Positions 8,427 to 17,439 of a stretch of 64,000 bases of DNA are shown here, one piece after another. The notes below the pieces were generated by a model, which saw nothing but the letters and a program-made list of their open reading frames with translations, was not told where the DNA came from and made no database searches. This DNA comes from an uncultured Methylocystaceae bacterium (lineage in GTDB: Bacteria > Pseudomonadota > Alphaproteobacteria > Rhizobiales > Beijerinckiaceae). The translations under genes and the position numbers were made by a program. The stretch is taken from NCBI GenBank assembly GCA_937870755.1, contig CALMZV010000018.1, positions 29,718-93,717 on the forward strand, written 5' to 3'. Each line of letters begins with the position of its first letter. Position 1 is the stretch's first letter.

Positions 8427-10300
8427 TGCGCCGGCTTGAGGCTCACGAGATCGGCGCGTTTCTCGCCGCGCAGCGCGACAAGCAGACGTTGCGCTTCATC
8501 ACCTGCGGCAGCGTGGACGATGGCAAGAGCACGCTGATCGGCCGCCTGCTCTACGAAAGCAAGAGCATTTTCGACGACCAACTCGCCTCGCTCGAAACGG
8601 AGTCGCGCCGGTTCGGCACGCAAGGCGCCAATCTCGATCTGGCGCTGCTGGTCGACGGTCTGCAGGCCGAGCGCGAGCAGGGCATCACAATCGACGTCGC
8701 CTATCGCTTCTTCGCCAGCGAAAAGCGGCGTTTCATCGTAGCCGACACGCCGGGCCACGAGCAATATACGCGCAACATGGCGACGGGCGCCTCGACGGCG
8801 GACCTCGCCATCCTGCTCGTCGATGCGCGAAAGGGCGTGCTGGTTCAAACGCGCCGGCACAGCCGGATCGTCGCGTTGATGGGCATTCGCCATATCGTGC
8901 TTGCCGTCAACAAGATGGATCTCGTCGACTACGACCGGGCGACCTTCGCGCGCATCGTCGACGACTATCGCGCTTTCGCAGACGGTCTCGGATTTGCGAC
9001 CATCGAGGCCATTCCGGTGTCGGGCCTTTCCGGCGCCAATGTGATGACGAAGAGCGTCGATACGCCGTGGCATGCCGGCCCCAGTCTCATGGACTATCTC
9101 GACACGGTGGACGTTGGCGGCGCACGTGTGCTCGGACCGCTGCGCATGCCGGTGCAATTCGTCAACCGGCCAAATCTCGATTTTCGCGGCTATTGCGGGC
9201 GGATCGCGGAGGGCGAGGCGCGCGTGGGCGCTGCGGTGCGTGTCGTTCCTACGGGCGCGACATCGCGCATCGCATCTATCCTGCGCGGGTTCGAAGAGGT
9301 CGATGTCGCGCACGCGGGCGAATCCGTCACGGTGACGCTCGCCGACGAAATCGACATCAGTCGCGGCGACGTGCTGGCGGCCGGCGAGGCGCCGCTCGAA
9401 TCGGCCGACCAGTTCGAGGGTCGGCTGTTGTGGCTCAACGAACATGCGATGACGCCGGGGCGGCAGTATCTTTTCAAGCTCGCCACGCGCGAAGCGACCG
9501 CGACGATCACCGAGATCAAGTATCGCGAGGATGTCGACACCGGCGCGCATCTGTCGGCCAAGACGCTGGCGATGAACGAGATCGCGCGCGTGACGCTGTC
9601 GACCAGCGCGCCGGTCGCCTTCGAGTCCTATGCAGCCAGCCGCACGCTCGGCGCCTTCATTCTCATCGACAAGCTGACATTCGAGACAGTCGGCGCGGGC
9701 GTGATCGAATTTGCGCTGCGGCGCGCGCGCAACATCCACTGGCAGGCCCTGGAGATCGGCGCGGCCTCGCGATCGGCGCAGAAACAGCAGAAGCCGCGCT
9801 GCATCTGGTTCACCGGTCTCTCCGGCTCCGGCAAGTCGACCATCGCCAACATGCTCGACAAGCGCCTCAACGCAGATGGCCGACATACCTATCTGCTCGA
9901 TGGCGACAACGTGCGCCACGGTCTCAATCGCGATCTCGGCTTCACGGAGGCCGACCGCGTCGAGAACATTCGCCGCGTGGCGGAAGTCGCCAAACTGATG
10001 GTGGACGCGGGGCTTATCGTGATCGTCAGCTTCATCTCGCCGTTCCGCAGCGAACGGCGCATGGCGCGCGAACTGTTCGCGGCGGGCGCGTTTACGGAAG
10101 TGTTCGTGGATACGCCGATCGAGGAATGCGAACGGCGGGACGTGAAGGGCCTTTATGCGCTTGCGCGGCAAGGCAAACTGAAGAATTTCACCGGCGTCGA
10201 CAGCCCCTACGAGGCGCCAGAGCGGCCGGAAGCGCATGTGCGCACGCAGGAGACGACCACCGACGCCGCGATCGAGCAGATTCTCGCGGCGCTGACGTAG
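8426..10300 (+). CDS. cysNC: Bifunctional sulfate adenylyltransferase subunit 1 / APS kinase (CysNC)
   Basis: The 624-residue fusion has an N-terminal EF-Tu-like GTPase, CysN, with GSVDDGKST (about residues 28-36), the G3 motif DTPGHEQY and the G4 motif NKMD, then beta-barrel domains. Its C-terminal APS kinase, CysC, has GLSGSGKST starting at about residue 464 and the DGDNVRHGLN motif. CysN powers APS synthesis with CysD, and CysC phosphorylates APS to PAPS. The architecture is the same as rhizobial NodQ/CysNC. The ATG at 8426 overlaps the cysD stop. No cysH or sulfite reductase gene lies nearby in the window. Confidence 0.95.
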   Translation: MRRLEAHEIGAFLAAQRDKQTLRFITCGSVDDGKSTLIGRLLYESKSIFDDQLASLETESRRFGTQGANLDLALLVDGLQAEREQGITIDVAYRFFASEKRRFIVADTPGHEQYTRNMATGASTADLAILLVDARKGVLVQTRRHSRIVALMGIRHIVLAVNKMDLVDYDRATFARIVDDYRAFADGLGFATIEAIPVSGLSGANVMTKSVDTPWHAGPSLMDYLDTVDVGGARVLGPLRMPVQFVNRPNLDFRGYCGRIAEGEARVGAAVRVVPTGATSRIASILRGFEEVDVAHAGESVTVTLADEIDISRGDVLAAGEAPLESADQFEGRLLWLNEHAMTPGRQYLFKLATREATATITEIKYREDVDTGAHLSAKTLAMNEIARVTLSTSAPVAFESYAASRTLGAFILIDKLTFETVGAGVIEFALRRARNIHWQALEIGAASRSAQKQQKPRCIWFTGLSGSGKSTIANMLDKRLNADGRHTYLLDGDNVRHGLNRDLGFTEADRVENIRRVAEVAKLMVDAGLIVIVSFISPFRSERRMARELFAAGAFTEVFVDTPIEECERRDVKGLYALARQGKLKNFTGVDSPYEAPERPEAHVRTQETTTDAAIEQILAALT

Positions 10301-10369
10301 CGCTGACTGGACAGGCGGTCGCGCGGGTTCCAAACTGACGCTTCCGCTTGCATCAGTCGGGAGCCGATC

Positions 10370-11947
10370 TTGCAATCCTTTCAGGGCGTTCATCCTTTCG
10401 CCGCGTTCGATATCGCCGAACTCGTCCGCTTGCGCGCACGCACGCGTGGCGACCATCCGTTTCTCATCTGGGCGCCGTTCGACGGTGTGGATGAAACGCT
10501 GACCTACGCGCAGTTTTACGAGCGCACGGCGCGTCTGGCGGCGGGATTGCGCAAGCGCGGGGTGAAGCCGCGCGACCACGTGCTCGTCCATCTCGACAAT
10601 TGCTTGGAGACGCTCGTCGCCTGGTACGGGTTGGCGATCCTGGGCGCCGTGCCGGTGACGACCAACGCGCGATCCTCGCTCGACGAGCTCACGTATTTCG
10701 CGGATCATTGCGGGGCGGTGGCTGCGATCACGCAGCCCAAGTTCGCCGATCTCGTCAACCGGTCGTCGCGCAATTTCCGGTTCGTCGCGGTCACGTCTCA
10801 CGACAACGGCGCGGCGCCGTCCGCGGGTTGCGCGCCGGGAACGGATTCGTTCGAGGCGCTGTTGGGCGAGGCCGCCGATGCGCCGCATCGCGCACCGGAT
10901 CCGCTGCATCCGATGGGCGTGCAATATACGTCCGGCACCACCTCACGGCCCAAGGGCGTGCTGTGGACGCATGCCAATGCATTGTGGGGCGCGCGCGTGA
11001 ATGCAACGCACGAGGACCTGCGCGCCGACGATGTGCATCTTGTCTATCTGCCGCTGTTCCACACCAATGCGCAGGCCTATTCGATTCTCGCCACGCTGTG
11101 GGCCGGCGCGACGGCGGTCGTCATGCCGCGCTTTTCGGCCAGTCGGTTCTGGCCGACGGCGCTGAAGTATCGTTGCACGTGGACATCGCTCATTCCGTTC
11201 TGCGTGAAGGCACTGGTGTCGGTGGAGAAACCCGCCTCGCATCACTTCCGGCTCTGGGGCAGCGCGATCTGCGATCCACCGACCGATGCGGAGTTTGGTG
11301 TGCGCACCATCGGCTGGTGGGGCATGACCGAGACGATCACGCACGGCATCGTGGGCGACGTGCATCTGCCGAATACGCCGCTGTCGTGCGGACGCCCGGC
11401 GCCCGAATATGGCATACACATCGTCGACGAAGCCGGCGCGCCGGTCGCGCCTGGCGAGACGGGCCATCTTCTGGTCAAGGGCGTGCGCGGCCTGTCGTTG
11501 TTCGCCGAATATATCCACAATCCGCAGGCGACGGCGGATTCGTTCGACGAGCAGGGACGATTCCGCACCGGCGATCGTGTGAAGCTGCTGGCGGACGGGC
11601 ATGTCCAGTTCGGTGATCGCGACAAGGACATGCTGAAGGTGGGTGGCGAGAACGTCGCCGCCTCGGAAATCGAACGCGTTATCCTGACGGTGGCCGGCGT
11701 GCGCGAGGCTGCGGTCGTCGCGAAGAAACATCCGATGCTGGACGAGGCGCCGGTCGCCTTCGTCATCGCCGACGAAGGCGCCGACCGCGCCACGCTGGCC
11801 GCGCGCATCGAGGCCGCGTGCGGGGAGGCGCTCGCGGATTTCAAGCGGCCGCACGAGGTGCGGGTCGTCGACGACATGCCGCGTTCAACTCTCGAAAAGG
11901 TAGCCAAGGCGCAGTTGCGCACGCTGCTCAACGAAAGTACGGGATAA
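10370..11947 (+). CDS. AMP-dependent acyl-CoA synthetase (CaiC-like)
   Basis: This class I adenylate-forming enzyme activates a carboxylic acid as an acyl-AMP and then its CoA thioester. The 525 residues contain the P-loop YTSGTTSRPKG (about 185-195), the A5 motif GWWGMTE, the A7 aspartate in RTGDR, and the C-terminal lysine region PRSTLEKVAKAQLR. The general pattern resembles crotonobetaine/carnitine-CoA ligase, but the acid is unknown. A TTG start at 10370 is chosen because GGGAG lies about six bases upstream and no in-frame ATG occurs nearby. It is translationally coupled to pxpA (TAATG). Confidence 0.85.
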   Translation: MQSFQGVHPFAAFDIAELVRLRARTRGDHPFLIWAPFDGVDETLTYAQFYERTARLAAGLRKRGVKPRDHVLVHLDNCLETLVAWYGLAILGAVPVTTNARSSLDELTYFADHCGAVAAITQPKFADLVNRSSRNFRFVAVTSHDNGAAPSAGCAPGTDSFEALLGEAADAPHRAPDPLHPMGVQYTSGTTSRPKGVLWTHANALWGARVNATHEDLRADDVHLVYLPLFHTNAQAYSILATLWAGATAVVMPRFSASRFWPTALKYRCTWTSLIPFCVKALVSVEKPASHHFRLWGSAICDPPTDAEFGVRTIGWWGMTETITHGIVGDVHLPNTPLSCGRPAPEYGIHIVDEAGAPVAPGETGHLLVKGVRGLSLFAEYIHNPQATADSFDEQGRFRTGDRVKLLADGHVQFGDRDKDMLKVGGENVAASEIERVILTVAGVREAAVVAKKHPMLDEAPVAFVIADEGADRATLAARIEAACGEALADFKRPHEVRVVDDMPRSTLEKVAKAQLRTLLNESTG

Positions 11948-12711
11948 TGCGCAGCGTCGATCTCAACGCCGACATGGCCGAAGGATTTGGCGTGTACACG
12001 TGCGGCGACGACGAGGCGATGCTCGACGTCGTCACGTCCGCGAATGTCGCATGCGGCTTTCATGCAGGCGATCCGCAGATCATGGCGCGCACGTTTGCGC
12101 GCGCCCGCGAGAAGGGCGTCGCGGTGGGCGCCCATCCGGGCTATCCGGATTTGTGGGGTTTCGGGCGCCGGCGCATTCCGTTCACGCCGGGCGAGATCGA
12201 ACGGTTGATCGCCTACCAGATCGGCGCCGCGCAGGCGCTTGCTGTTTATGCGGGCGCGCGCGTCACCTATGTGAAATGTCATGGCGCGCTCGCCAATCTG
12301 TGCGAGGTGGAGCGCGATGCAGCCGAGGCGGTCGGCCGCGCCATCAAGGCGGTCGACCGCGCGCTTGTGTGGCTGACGATCGCAGTCGGCGAGCAGACGC
12401 GCGCGGCCGACACGCTTGGACTGAACGGCGTGGCGGAGATCTACGCCGACCGTGGCTATACGCGCGCGGGACGTCTCGTGCCGCGCGGGCAGCCCGGCGC
12501 CATGGTGCTCGATCCGCGCGCGGCCGCCGCGCGTGTGGCCGCCATGGTGGCGGAGGGCGCGATCATCGCCAACGACGGCGCGCGGATCGCAACGCCCATC
12601 GGGTCGGTCTGCGTGCATGGCGACAGCGCGGGCGCGGTCGAAAGGGCGCGTATGGTGCGTGCGGCGCTGGAGCAGGCGGGCGTGAGACTTGCCGCCTTCG
12701 CGCCGATGTGA
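11947..12711 (+). CDS. pxpA: 5-oxoprolinase subunit A (LamB/YcsF family)
   Basis: PxpA, with PxpB and PxpC, cleaves 5-oxoproline (pyroglutamate) to glutamate with ATP. The 254 residues begin with the family signature DLNADMAEGFG and continue with CGFHAGDP, GAHPGYPDLWGFGRR, YVKCHGAL and EIYADRGYT. Metal- or substrate-binding Asp and His residues of the family lie in these motifs. The ATG shares its A with the stop codon of the CoA ligase gene. The next gene, pxpB, starts 12 bases later. Confidence 0.93.
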   Translation: MRSVDLNADMAEGFGVYTCGDDEAMLDVVTSANVACGFHAGDPQIMARTFARAREKGVAVGAHPGYPDLWGFGRRRIPFTPGEIERLIAYQIGAAQALAVYAGARVTYVKCHGALANLCEVERDAAEAVGRAIKAVDRALVWLTIAVGEQTRAADTLGLNGVAEIYADRGYTRAGRLVPRGQPGAMVLDPRAAAARVAAMVAEGAIIANDGARIATPIGSVCVHGDSAGAVERARMVRAALEQAGVRLAAFAPM

Positions 12712-12723
12712 TCGGAGGGTGCG

Positions 12724-13449
12724 ATGCAGCCGCGCGACTATCGCCTGCTCGATTCCGGCGAACGTGCGCTGATCGTCGAATTCGGCGACCGTGTCGACGC
12801 CGCGATCAACGCGCGCGTGCTGGCGCTCGACGGCGCGCTCGCGAAGGCCGCGCCGGCTGGAATAATCGAGACCGTGCCGACATATCGCTCGCTCGCTATT
12901 CATTACGATCCGCTGCGGCTGTCGCGCGACGCTCTCGCAGACCATGTCGAGCGCCTCGCGCAACCGCATGGCGCAGCGCCCGCGCCTGCTGCGCGCTGGA
13001 CATTTCCCTGTTGTCTCGATGAGGGGATGGGCGAGGACCTGGGCGAGGTCGCCGCCGCGACCGGCCTCTCGCGCAATCGTGTGGCGGCGCTGTTCGTCGG
13101 CGCCGTCTATCGCGTCTACATGTACGGTTTTGCGCCCGGCTGGTGCTATCTCGGCGGCCTGCCGCACGAAATCGCGCTGTCGCGCCGCGCGATCCTGCGG
13201 CCGCCGACGCCGGAGAATTCCGTGCTGATCGGGGGTGGACTGGCGCTGGTGGCGGTCAATTCGATGCCGACGGGCTGGTATGTTGTTGCGCGCACGCCCG
13301 AGCGCATGTTCGCGCGCGACCGCGCCCAGCCTTTTCTGGTCGGAGTGGGCGACGAAATCATCTTCGCGCCGGTGGATGGCGCGGCCTTCGCCGCCCTCGA
13401 AGAGCGCGTCGCGCAGGGTGAAGTCGTCGCGCGGCGGACGGGGCTTTGA
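12724..13449 (+). CDS. pxpB: 5-oxoprolinase subunit B (KipI-like)
   Basis: The 241-residue product has the allophanate-hydrolase subunit 1 (KipI/PxpB) domain: an N-terminal ALIVEFGD strand, TVPTYRSLAIHYDP, then a C-terminal segment with YMYGFAPGWCYLGGLP and SVLIGGGLALVAVNSMPTGWYVV. The FAPGxxYLGGLP segment is diagnostic. The ribosome-binding site GGAGG lies before the ATG. Its stop overlaps the next start (TGATG). It forms a complex with PxpC in the 5-oxoprolinase system. Confidence 0.92.
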   Translation: MQPRDYRLLDSGERALIVEFGDRVDAAINARVLALDGALAKAAPAGIIETVPTYRSLAIHYDPLRLSRDALADHVERLAQPHGAAPAPAARWTFPCCLDEGMGEDLGEVAAATGLSRNRVAALFVGAVYRVYMYGFAPGWCYLGGLPHEIALSRRAILRPPTPENSVLIGGGLALVAVNSMPTGWYVVARTPERMFARDRAQPFLVGVGDEIIFAPVDGAAFAALEERVAQGEVVARRTGL

Positions 13450-14435
13450 TGAGCGCGGGCCTTCGCATTCTCGCCGCAGGGCCGGGCGTGACGGTGCAGG
13501 ACGCGGGACGGCGCGGGTATTTGCGCTACGGCGTGACGGCGGCAGGCCCCATGGACGAGTGGAGTTTTCGCATCGCCAATCGCGCGGCCGGCGCCCGGGA
13601 GGGCGCGGCGGCGCTGGAAATTTCCGTCGGTGGGATCGAGGCCACCGCGCAAGGCGCGCCGTTGCGGCTCGCCCTCGTCGGTGGCGAATTCAATGCGCGG
13701 CTCGACGGCGTCGCGCTGCCGACGGCCTGTGTCTTCTCGTTGCATCCCGGCGATCGGCTCGTCGTGCGCGCGGGCCCGCGCGGCGCGTGGGCCTATCTGG
13801 CTTTCGGCGGCGCGCTTGCTCTGCCGTCGACGCTCGGCTCTCTCTCCATGCATGCGCGCTCGGGCCTCGGTGGGACGGGCGTGCGCGCGGGCGATGTTCT
13901 GCCGCTCGCCGATGCGCAGCCCGGCCCGTCGCATCCGCTGGCGTTGCGCGGCGCGCCGCCGTCCTCGGCGCCTATCCGCGCGATCCCGGGCCCGCAGGAC
14001 GACTATTTCGACGTCGCGGCGCTGGCGGCGTTTTTCGACAGCGCGTGGACCGTGGCGGCGCGCAGCGACCGCATGGCCTATGCGTTGACGGGACCGCGCA
14101 TCGCGCATGCGAAAGGGTTCAACATCGTTTCGGACGGTGTGGCCTTTGGCGCCATCCAGATCGCCGGCGAGCGGCAGCCGCTCGTGCTCATGGCCGACCG
14201 CGCGCCGACCGGCGGCTATCCGAAAATCGCCAATGTCGTCGCGGCGGATCTCGGACGGCTGGCCCAGATGCGACCGGGCGAAACGGTGCGGTTTCGCCGC
14301 GCGAGCGTCGCGGAGGCGGTCGCGGCGTTGCGCGTCGCGCACGAGGCGGTCGCGGCGGGCGCCCATCCTTCGGCCGCGCTGTCCATGGACGCCCTGCTCA
14401 ACGCCAATCTCATCAGCGGCGTGACGCGAGGATGA
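13449..14435 (+). CDS. pxpC: 5-oxoprolinase subunit C (KipA-like)
   Basis: The 328-residue protein matches the biotin-dependent-carboxyltransferase-like/KipA family. It has an early GPGVTVQDAGRRGYLRYG, PMDEWSFRIANR, LAFGGALALPSTLGS, and near the end GYPKIANVVAADLGRLAQ with PGETVRF. PxpC is the likely catalytic partner of PxpB in ATP-dependent oxoproline cleavage. The ATG at 13449 overlaps the pxpB stop. An ATG within the last bases of the gene (14432) could start the next reading frame, but the next gene more likely starts at 14507. Confidence 0.92.
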   Translation: MSAGLRILAAGPGVTVQDAGRRGYLRYGVTAAGPMDEWSFRIANRAAGAREGAAALEISVGGIEATAQGAPLRLALVGGEFNARLDGVALPTACVFSLHPGDRLVVRAGPRGAWAYLAFGGALALPSTLGSLSMHARSGLGGTGVRAGDVLPLADAQPGPSHPLALRGAPPSSAPIRAIPGPQDDYFDVAALAAFFDSAWTVAARSDRMAYALTGPRIAHAKGFNIVSDGVAFGAIQIAGERQPLVLMADRAPTGGYPKIANVVAADLGRLAQMRPGETVRFRRASVAEAVAALRVAHEAVAAGAHPSAALSMDALLNANLISGVTRG

Positions 14436-14444
14436 GCCGGCATT

Positions 14445-14460
14445 TTAACGTCGCGTTAAC
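14445..14460. promoter_or_regulatory. CtrA-type box TTAACGTCGCGTTAAC
   Basis: Two TTAA half-sites separated by exactly seven bases (TTAACGTCGCGTTAAC) match the CtrA consensus TTAA-N7-TTAAC. It lies 47-62 bases upstream of the ATG at 14507, in a promoter-like position. Binding is inferred from the consensus; cckA, which feeds CtrA in alphaproteobacteria, is also in the window. Confidence 0.65.
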
Positions 14461-14506
14461 CATCGGGTGGCGAAGGTTGGCGACTGGCTCCAATCAGGCG
14501 ACCGCC

Positions 14507-15343
14507 ATGGCCGCACCCGCTTCAAGAAACGCAACCCTGGCAACCTCCCGGCCTTCACAGGCCGCGGGCGGCGACAGGCAAGCCGCTTTGGCCGCGCTCG
14601 AAAAGCTGGCGAAGGCGGCGCAAACCGTCGCCACCGACGAGACGGCGTTGCGAGCCAGCGCGCCGCCCAAAGCCGCGGGTATTCGGGCGGGTCGCGTCGA
14701 AGCCGTCGCAGCTCTGTTCGCCGTGGGCGTCGCGGCCACGCTCGGCTTCACATTCGGTCCACACGTCCTTTCGGGCGAGGAGCCGCAACTGTCGGCGGCG
14801 GCATACGACGACGTCGCGCCGTGGAAGCCCGTCGTGACCGCCGCGACAGCCCCGCAGGCGAAGGTCGATCAATTGCAGCGCGAGGTGGACGGCCTGCGCG
14901 GCGCGTTGCGCCGGCAGTCGCAGGATTTTCAGAAAGAATTCCAGGCGCTGCGACGAGACATGGCGGAGGCGGCGACGCACGCGCCACGCCTTGCGGCGCA
15001 GTCGCAAAAGGATGGCGTCGCCGCGCTCGAAAAACAGGTTGCGCGCATCGACCGTCTCGAACGCCTGATGGCCGACCAGACGCCGACGGATGCGCCCAAA
15101 ACGGCCGCCAGACCCGAAGGCGGCGTGACGAAGGCGATGCGCGCCACTCCGGTCCCGCCCGGCGGCTACGTGCTGCGACGGGTGGTCGACGGCGTCGCGC
15201 ACGTGCAGTCCGAGCGCGGGCTGGAGCACGTGATCGTCGGCGACGTGCTGCCCGGCGCAGGACGCGTGCGGGCGATCGAGAAGCGCGACGGGCGCTGGCT
15301 CGTGTTCACCAAGAATGGCGTGATCGACCAGAACGACTATTGA
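14507..15343 (+). CDS. Single-pass membrane protein with coiled coil and beta-rich C-terminal domain
   Basis: The 278-residue protein has a polar N-terminal region, one membrane helix at about residues 64-82, a coiled coil around 120-165 (QAKVDQLQREVDGLRGAL), a Pro/Thr linker, and a C-terminal domain at about 205-278. The GDVLPGAGRVRAIEKRDGRWLV stretch (written from 244 on) resembles the small beta domains of PilP/GspC-type proteins. The function is not known. An in-frame ATG at 14432 exists, but it precedes the TTAA-N7-TTAA box, so 14507 is preferred. It converges with the CHRD gene, four bases from its end. Cell-cycle or envelope function is a guess from the box. Confidence 0.65.
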   Translation: MAAPASRNATLATSRPSQAAGGDRQAALAALEKLAKAAQTVATDETALRASAPPKAAGIRAGRVEAVAALFAVGVAATLGFTFGPHVLSGEEPQLSAAAYDDVAPWKPVVTAATAPQAKVDQLQREVDGLRGALRRQSQDFQKEFQALRRDMAEAATHAPRLAAQSQKDGVAALEKQVARIDRLERLMADQTPTDAPKTAARPEGGVTKAMRATPVPPGGYVLRRVVDGVAHVQSERGLEHVIVGDVLPGAGRVRAIEKRDGRWLVFTKNGVIDQNDY

Positions 15344-15347
15344 CGGG

Positions 15348-15764
15348 TCATTTCATCATCTGGCCGCGAATTTCGCCGCCCTTGTTCTTTTCCGTATGCA
15401 CGTTGAAATACCAGTCGCCTTTGGCGAGATCGGCGGCCTGCGCCTGGGTGAGGGTCGCCTCGCCCGAGAACGGGCTCTTGTCGATCTTGACCGTCACCAC
15501 AGGCGGCGCGTTGGCGCCGGGAGCGGCGGGTCCGTGGAAATGTGCGGCCGTGACCGGTCCGGAAAGTCCCTTGTAGTCGCCTTTCCAGGACAATTTGCGG
15601 GTGGCGGTGTCGAACGTCGCCTGAATGTCGCCGGTCGCCTTGGAATCGTTGGGTGGGACTTCCGCCGCCGAAGACAATTTCGCCTTGTAGCTCATCATCT
15701 CTGCAGAGGCGGGGGATGCGGCGATCGCGAGGATGGCCGCCGCCAGTAAACGGGAAGCGCGCAT
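15348..15764 (-). CDS. Secreted CHRD domain protein
   Basis: The 138-residue product has a signal peptide (MRASRLLAAAILAIAASPASA) and a CHRD domain. CHRD motifs are seen in KLSSAAEVPP, TAAHFHGPA and the C-terminal GDWYFNVHTEKNKGGEIRGQ, where family members end similarly. The domain is found in chordin and many bacterial secreted proteins; its ligand and role in bacteria are unclear. AAGGAGG stands seven bases before the ATG. The gene converges with the upstream membrane-protein gene. Confidence 0.85.
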   Translation of the reverse strand: MRASRLLAAAILAIAASPASAEMMSYKAKLSSAAEVPPNDSKATGDIQATFDTATRKLSWKGDYKGLSGPVTAAHFHGPAAPGANAPPVVTVKIDKSPFSGEATLTQAQAADLAKGDWYFNVHTEKNKGGEIRGQMMK

Positions 15765-15896
15765 GGACTCCTCCTTTGTCCTGTAGATGAGGAGAAAACG
15801 GCGCGCCGGGCCGTAGGTTCCGCCAGGCGCCATCGTCCGGCCGGGTGGAATTGCAGCCGCTCCGATGCTATGTCGCGGCGACAGAGGAGTTACGCC

Positions 15897-16307
15897 ATGG
15901 ACCGACGGACAGCGTTCAGCCGGATGATTGCGTGTGTTGGCGTCGCGGTCGGTTTGGTGCAGGCGCAAGCAGGAAAGGCCGGCGGCATGGTCACGATCGA
16001 GGATGTGACGCTCGATGAATTGAAGCGCGGCATGGCGGACGGATCGATCGTGCTCGTCGACGTGCGCGAACCGAACGAATGGGCGGCCGGGCGTATTCCG
16101 GGAGCGGTTTTCAATCCGCTGTCTTCGTTCGACGTGTCCAAACTCCCCAGTGCGCCGGGCAAGCGCGTGGTGCTGCAATGTCGTTCCGGCAATCGCTCCA
16201 AGACCGCGCTCGGCCTTGCGCAATCGGGCGGCCGCGCGGACGTGAAGGCGCATTTCGGCGGCGGCATGCTGGCCTGGCAGGGCGCGGGCGAACCGGTCGA
16301 CCGCTAA
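15897..16307 (+). CDS. Exported rhodanese-like sulfurtransferase
   Basis: A single rhodanese domain follows an N-terminal export signal that has two Arg (MDRRTAFSRM) and a hydrophobic core, so Sec or Tat export is possible. The catalytic Cys is Cys95 in the loop CRSGNRS, and the family's VDVREPNEWAAGRIPGA motif precedes it. Rhodaneses move sulfane sulfur or act as phosphatase-like domains. The 136-residue length fits a one-domain form. The ATG at 15897 has GAGGAG upstream. The gene is divergent from the CHRD gene and converges with the protease gene. Confidence 0.85.
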   Translation: MDRRTAFSRMIACVGVAVGLVQAQAGKAGGMVTIEDVTLDELKRGMADGSIVLVDVREPNEWAAGRIPGAVFNPLSSFDVSKLPSAPGKRVVLQCRSGNRSKTALGLAQSGGRADVKAHFGGGMLAWQGAGEPVDR

Positions 16308-16310
16308 GAC

Positions 16311-17327
16311 CTAGATTTTCCGCTCCTTCAGCCCCGCCCAGAACCGCCTGCGGTCAGAGCGGCGCAGCACATCGACGGGGATCGTGCGGCCGATGCGGTC
16401 GGCGTCTAGCAGACGCACAAGGTCGTCCATGCCTCGCACCGGGCGTCCGTCGAGCGCGAGCACCATGTCGCCGGTCAGCAATCCCGCTTCATCGGCCGGC
16501 CCGCCGCGCTCGACGGCCGTGATGGCGGCGCCTGTCGCCTGTTCGAGCCCGAGACGAAGCGCGATCCGTCGCGGAACCGGCGCGGTGGCTGCGCCGACGC
16601 CGAGATGCGCCCTGCGCACCCGGCCGTGCCGCAGAATTTCGCCCAGCACGAATTGCGCGGTGTTGGCGGCGACCGCGAAGCAGATGCCCTGCGCGCCCTG
16701 AATGACGGCGGTGTTGACGCCAATGACCTCGCCGGCGGCCGAACACAGCGGTCCGCCGGAGTTGCCGGGGTTGAGCGCGGCGTCTGTCTGGATGACATCC
16801 TCGATCATGCGGCCGTTGCGCGCCCGCAGCGACCGGCCGAGCGCGGAGACGATTCCGGCGGTGACGGTGGCGTCGAAGCCCAATGGATTGCCGATGGCGA
16901 TTGCGATCTGGCCGCGTCGGAGCGTGTGCGAATCGCCGAGCCGGGCATGCGGCAGTTTCTCGTTCTCCACGATGCGCAGCAGCGCGAGATCGGTGTCAGC
17001 GTCGGCGCCGAGAATCTGCGCGGTCAGGGCGCGTCCGTCGAGCATAGCGATCCCGGCGCGCCGGCCGGCGGCGACCACGTGGTCGTTCGTCAGAACGAGT
17101 CCGTCGGGCGAGACGATGACGCCGGAGCCCGAGCCGCGCTTGCGGCCTTCGCCGTCGCGCATGTCGATGCGCACCACGCTCGGGCCGACCGCGTCGACGA
17201 CGCTTGCGACCGCGCGCGAGTAGGCGTCGAGCAGCGGCCCCTCGTCGGCAAGCGGACGCTCGCGCGCGGGCGCCTCGGGGGCGTCGTCGGCCTCGTCAAG
17301 CACGGACTCCAGGGGAAAATCGAGCAT
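16311..17327 (-). CDS. HtrA/DegP-like serine protease with one PDZ domain
   Basis: This S1C protease has the full triad: His83 in TNDHVV, Asp113 in DTDLAL and Ser190 in GNSGGPL. A single PDZ domain follows (about residues 245-330) with GLLTGDMVLALDGRPV. At 338 residues it is shorter than DegP (about 450) and has one PDZ. I see no signal peptide or membrane anchor at the N-terminus (MLDFPLESVLDEADD...), so location is uncertain and may be cytoplasmic. It shares a divergent promoter region with the ABC substrate-binding protein gene. Confidence 0.88.
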   Translation of the reverse strand: MLDFPLESVLDEADDAPEAPARERPLADEGPLLDAYSRAVASVVDAVGPSVVRIDMRDGEGRKRGSGSGVIVSPDGLVLTNDHVVAAGRRAGIAMLDGRALTAQILGADADTDLALLRIVENEKLPHARLGDSHTLRRGQIAIAIGNPLGFDATVTAGIVSALGRSLRARNGRMIEDVIQTDAALNPGNSGGPLCSAAGEVIGVNTAVIQGAQGICFAVAANTAQFVLGEILRHGRVRRAHLGVGAATAPVPRRIALRLGLEQATGAAITAVERGGPADEAGLLTGDMVLALDGRPVRGMDDLVRLLDADRIGRTIPVDVLRRSDRRRFWAGLKERKI

Positions 17328-17439
17328 GGACGCTCATATGGGCGCCGGCGCGGAGTCCTGCAACGCCGGTTGATATTGGACCGCTTTCGGTCGATGCTGG
17401 CCGGCGAAGCGGGCGCTTGACCTGCTCGGGGAGGAAACC

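Noticed and set aside
8417..10924. An 835-codon minus-strand frame across cysNC and the CoA ligase
   Set aside because: It spans two well-supported genes on the plus strand and is a shadow frame.
14432..14506. An upstream start for the coiled-coil protein gene at 14432
   Set aside because: It would put the CtrA-type box inside the coding region and add a segment with no sensible motif.
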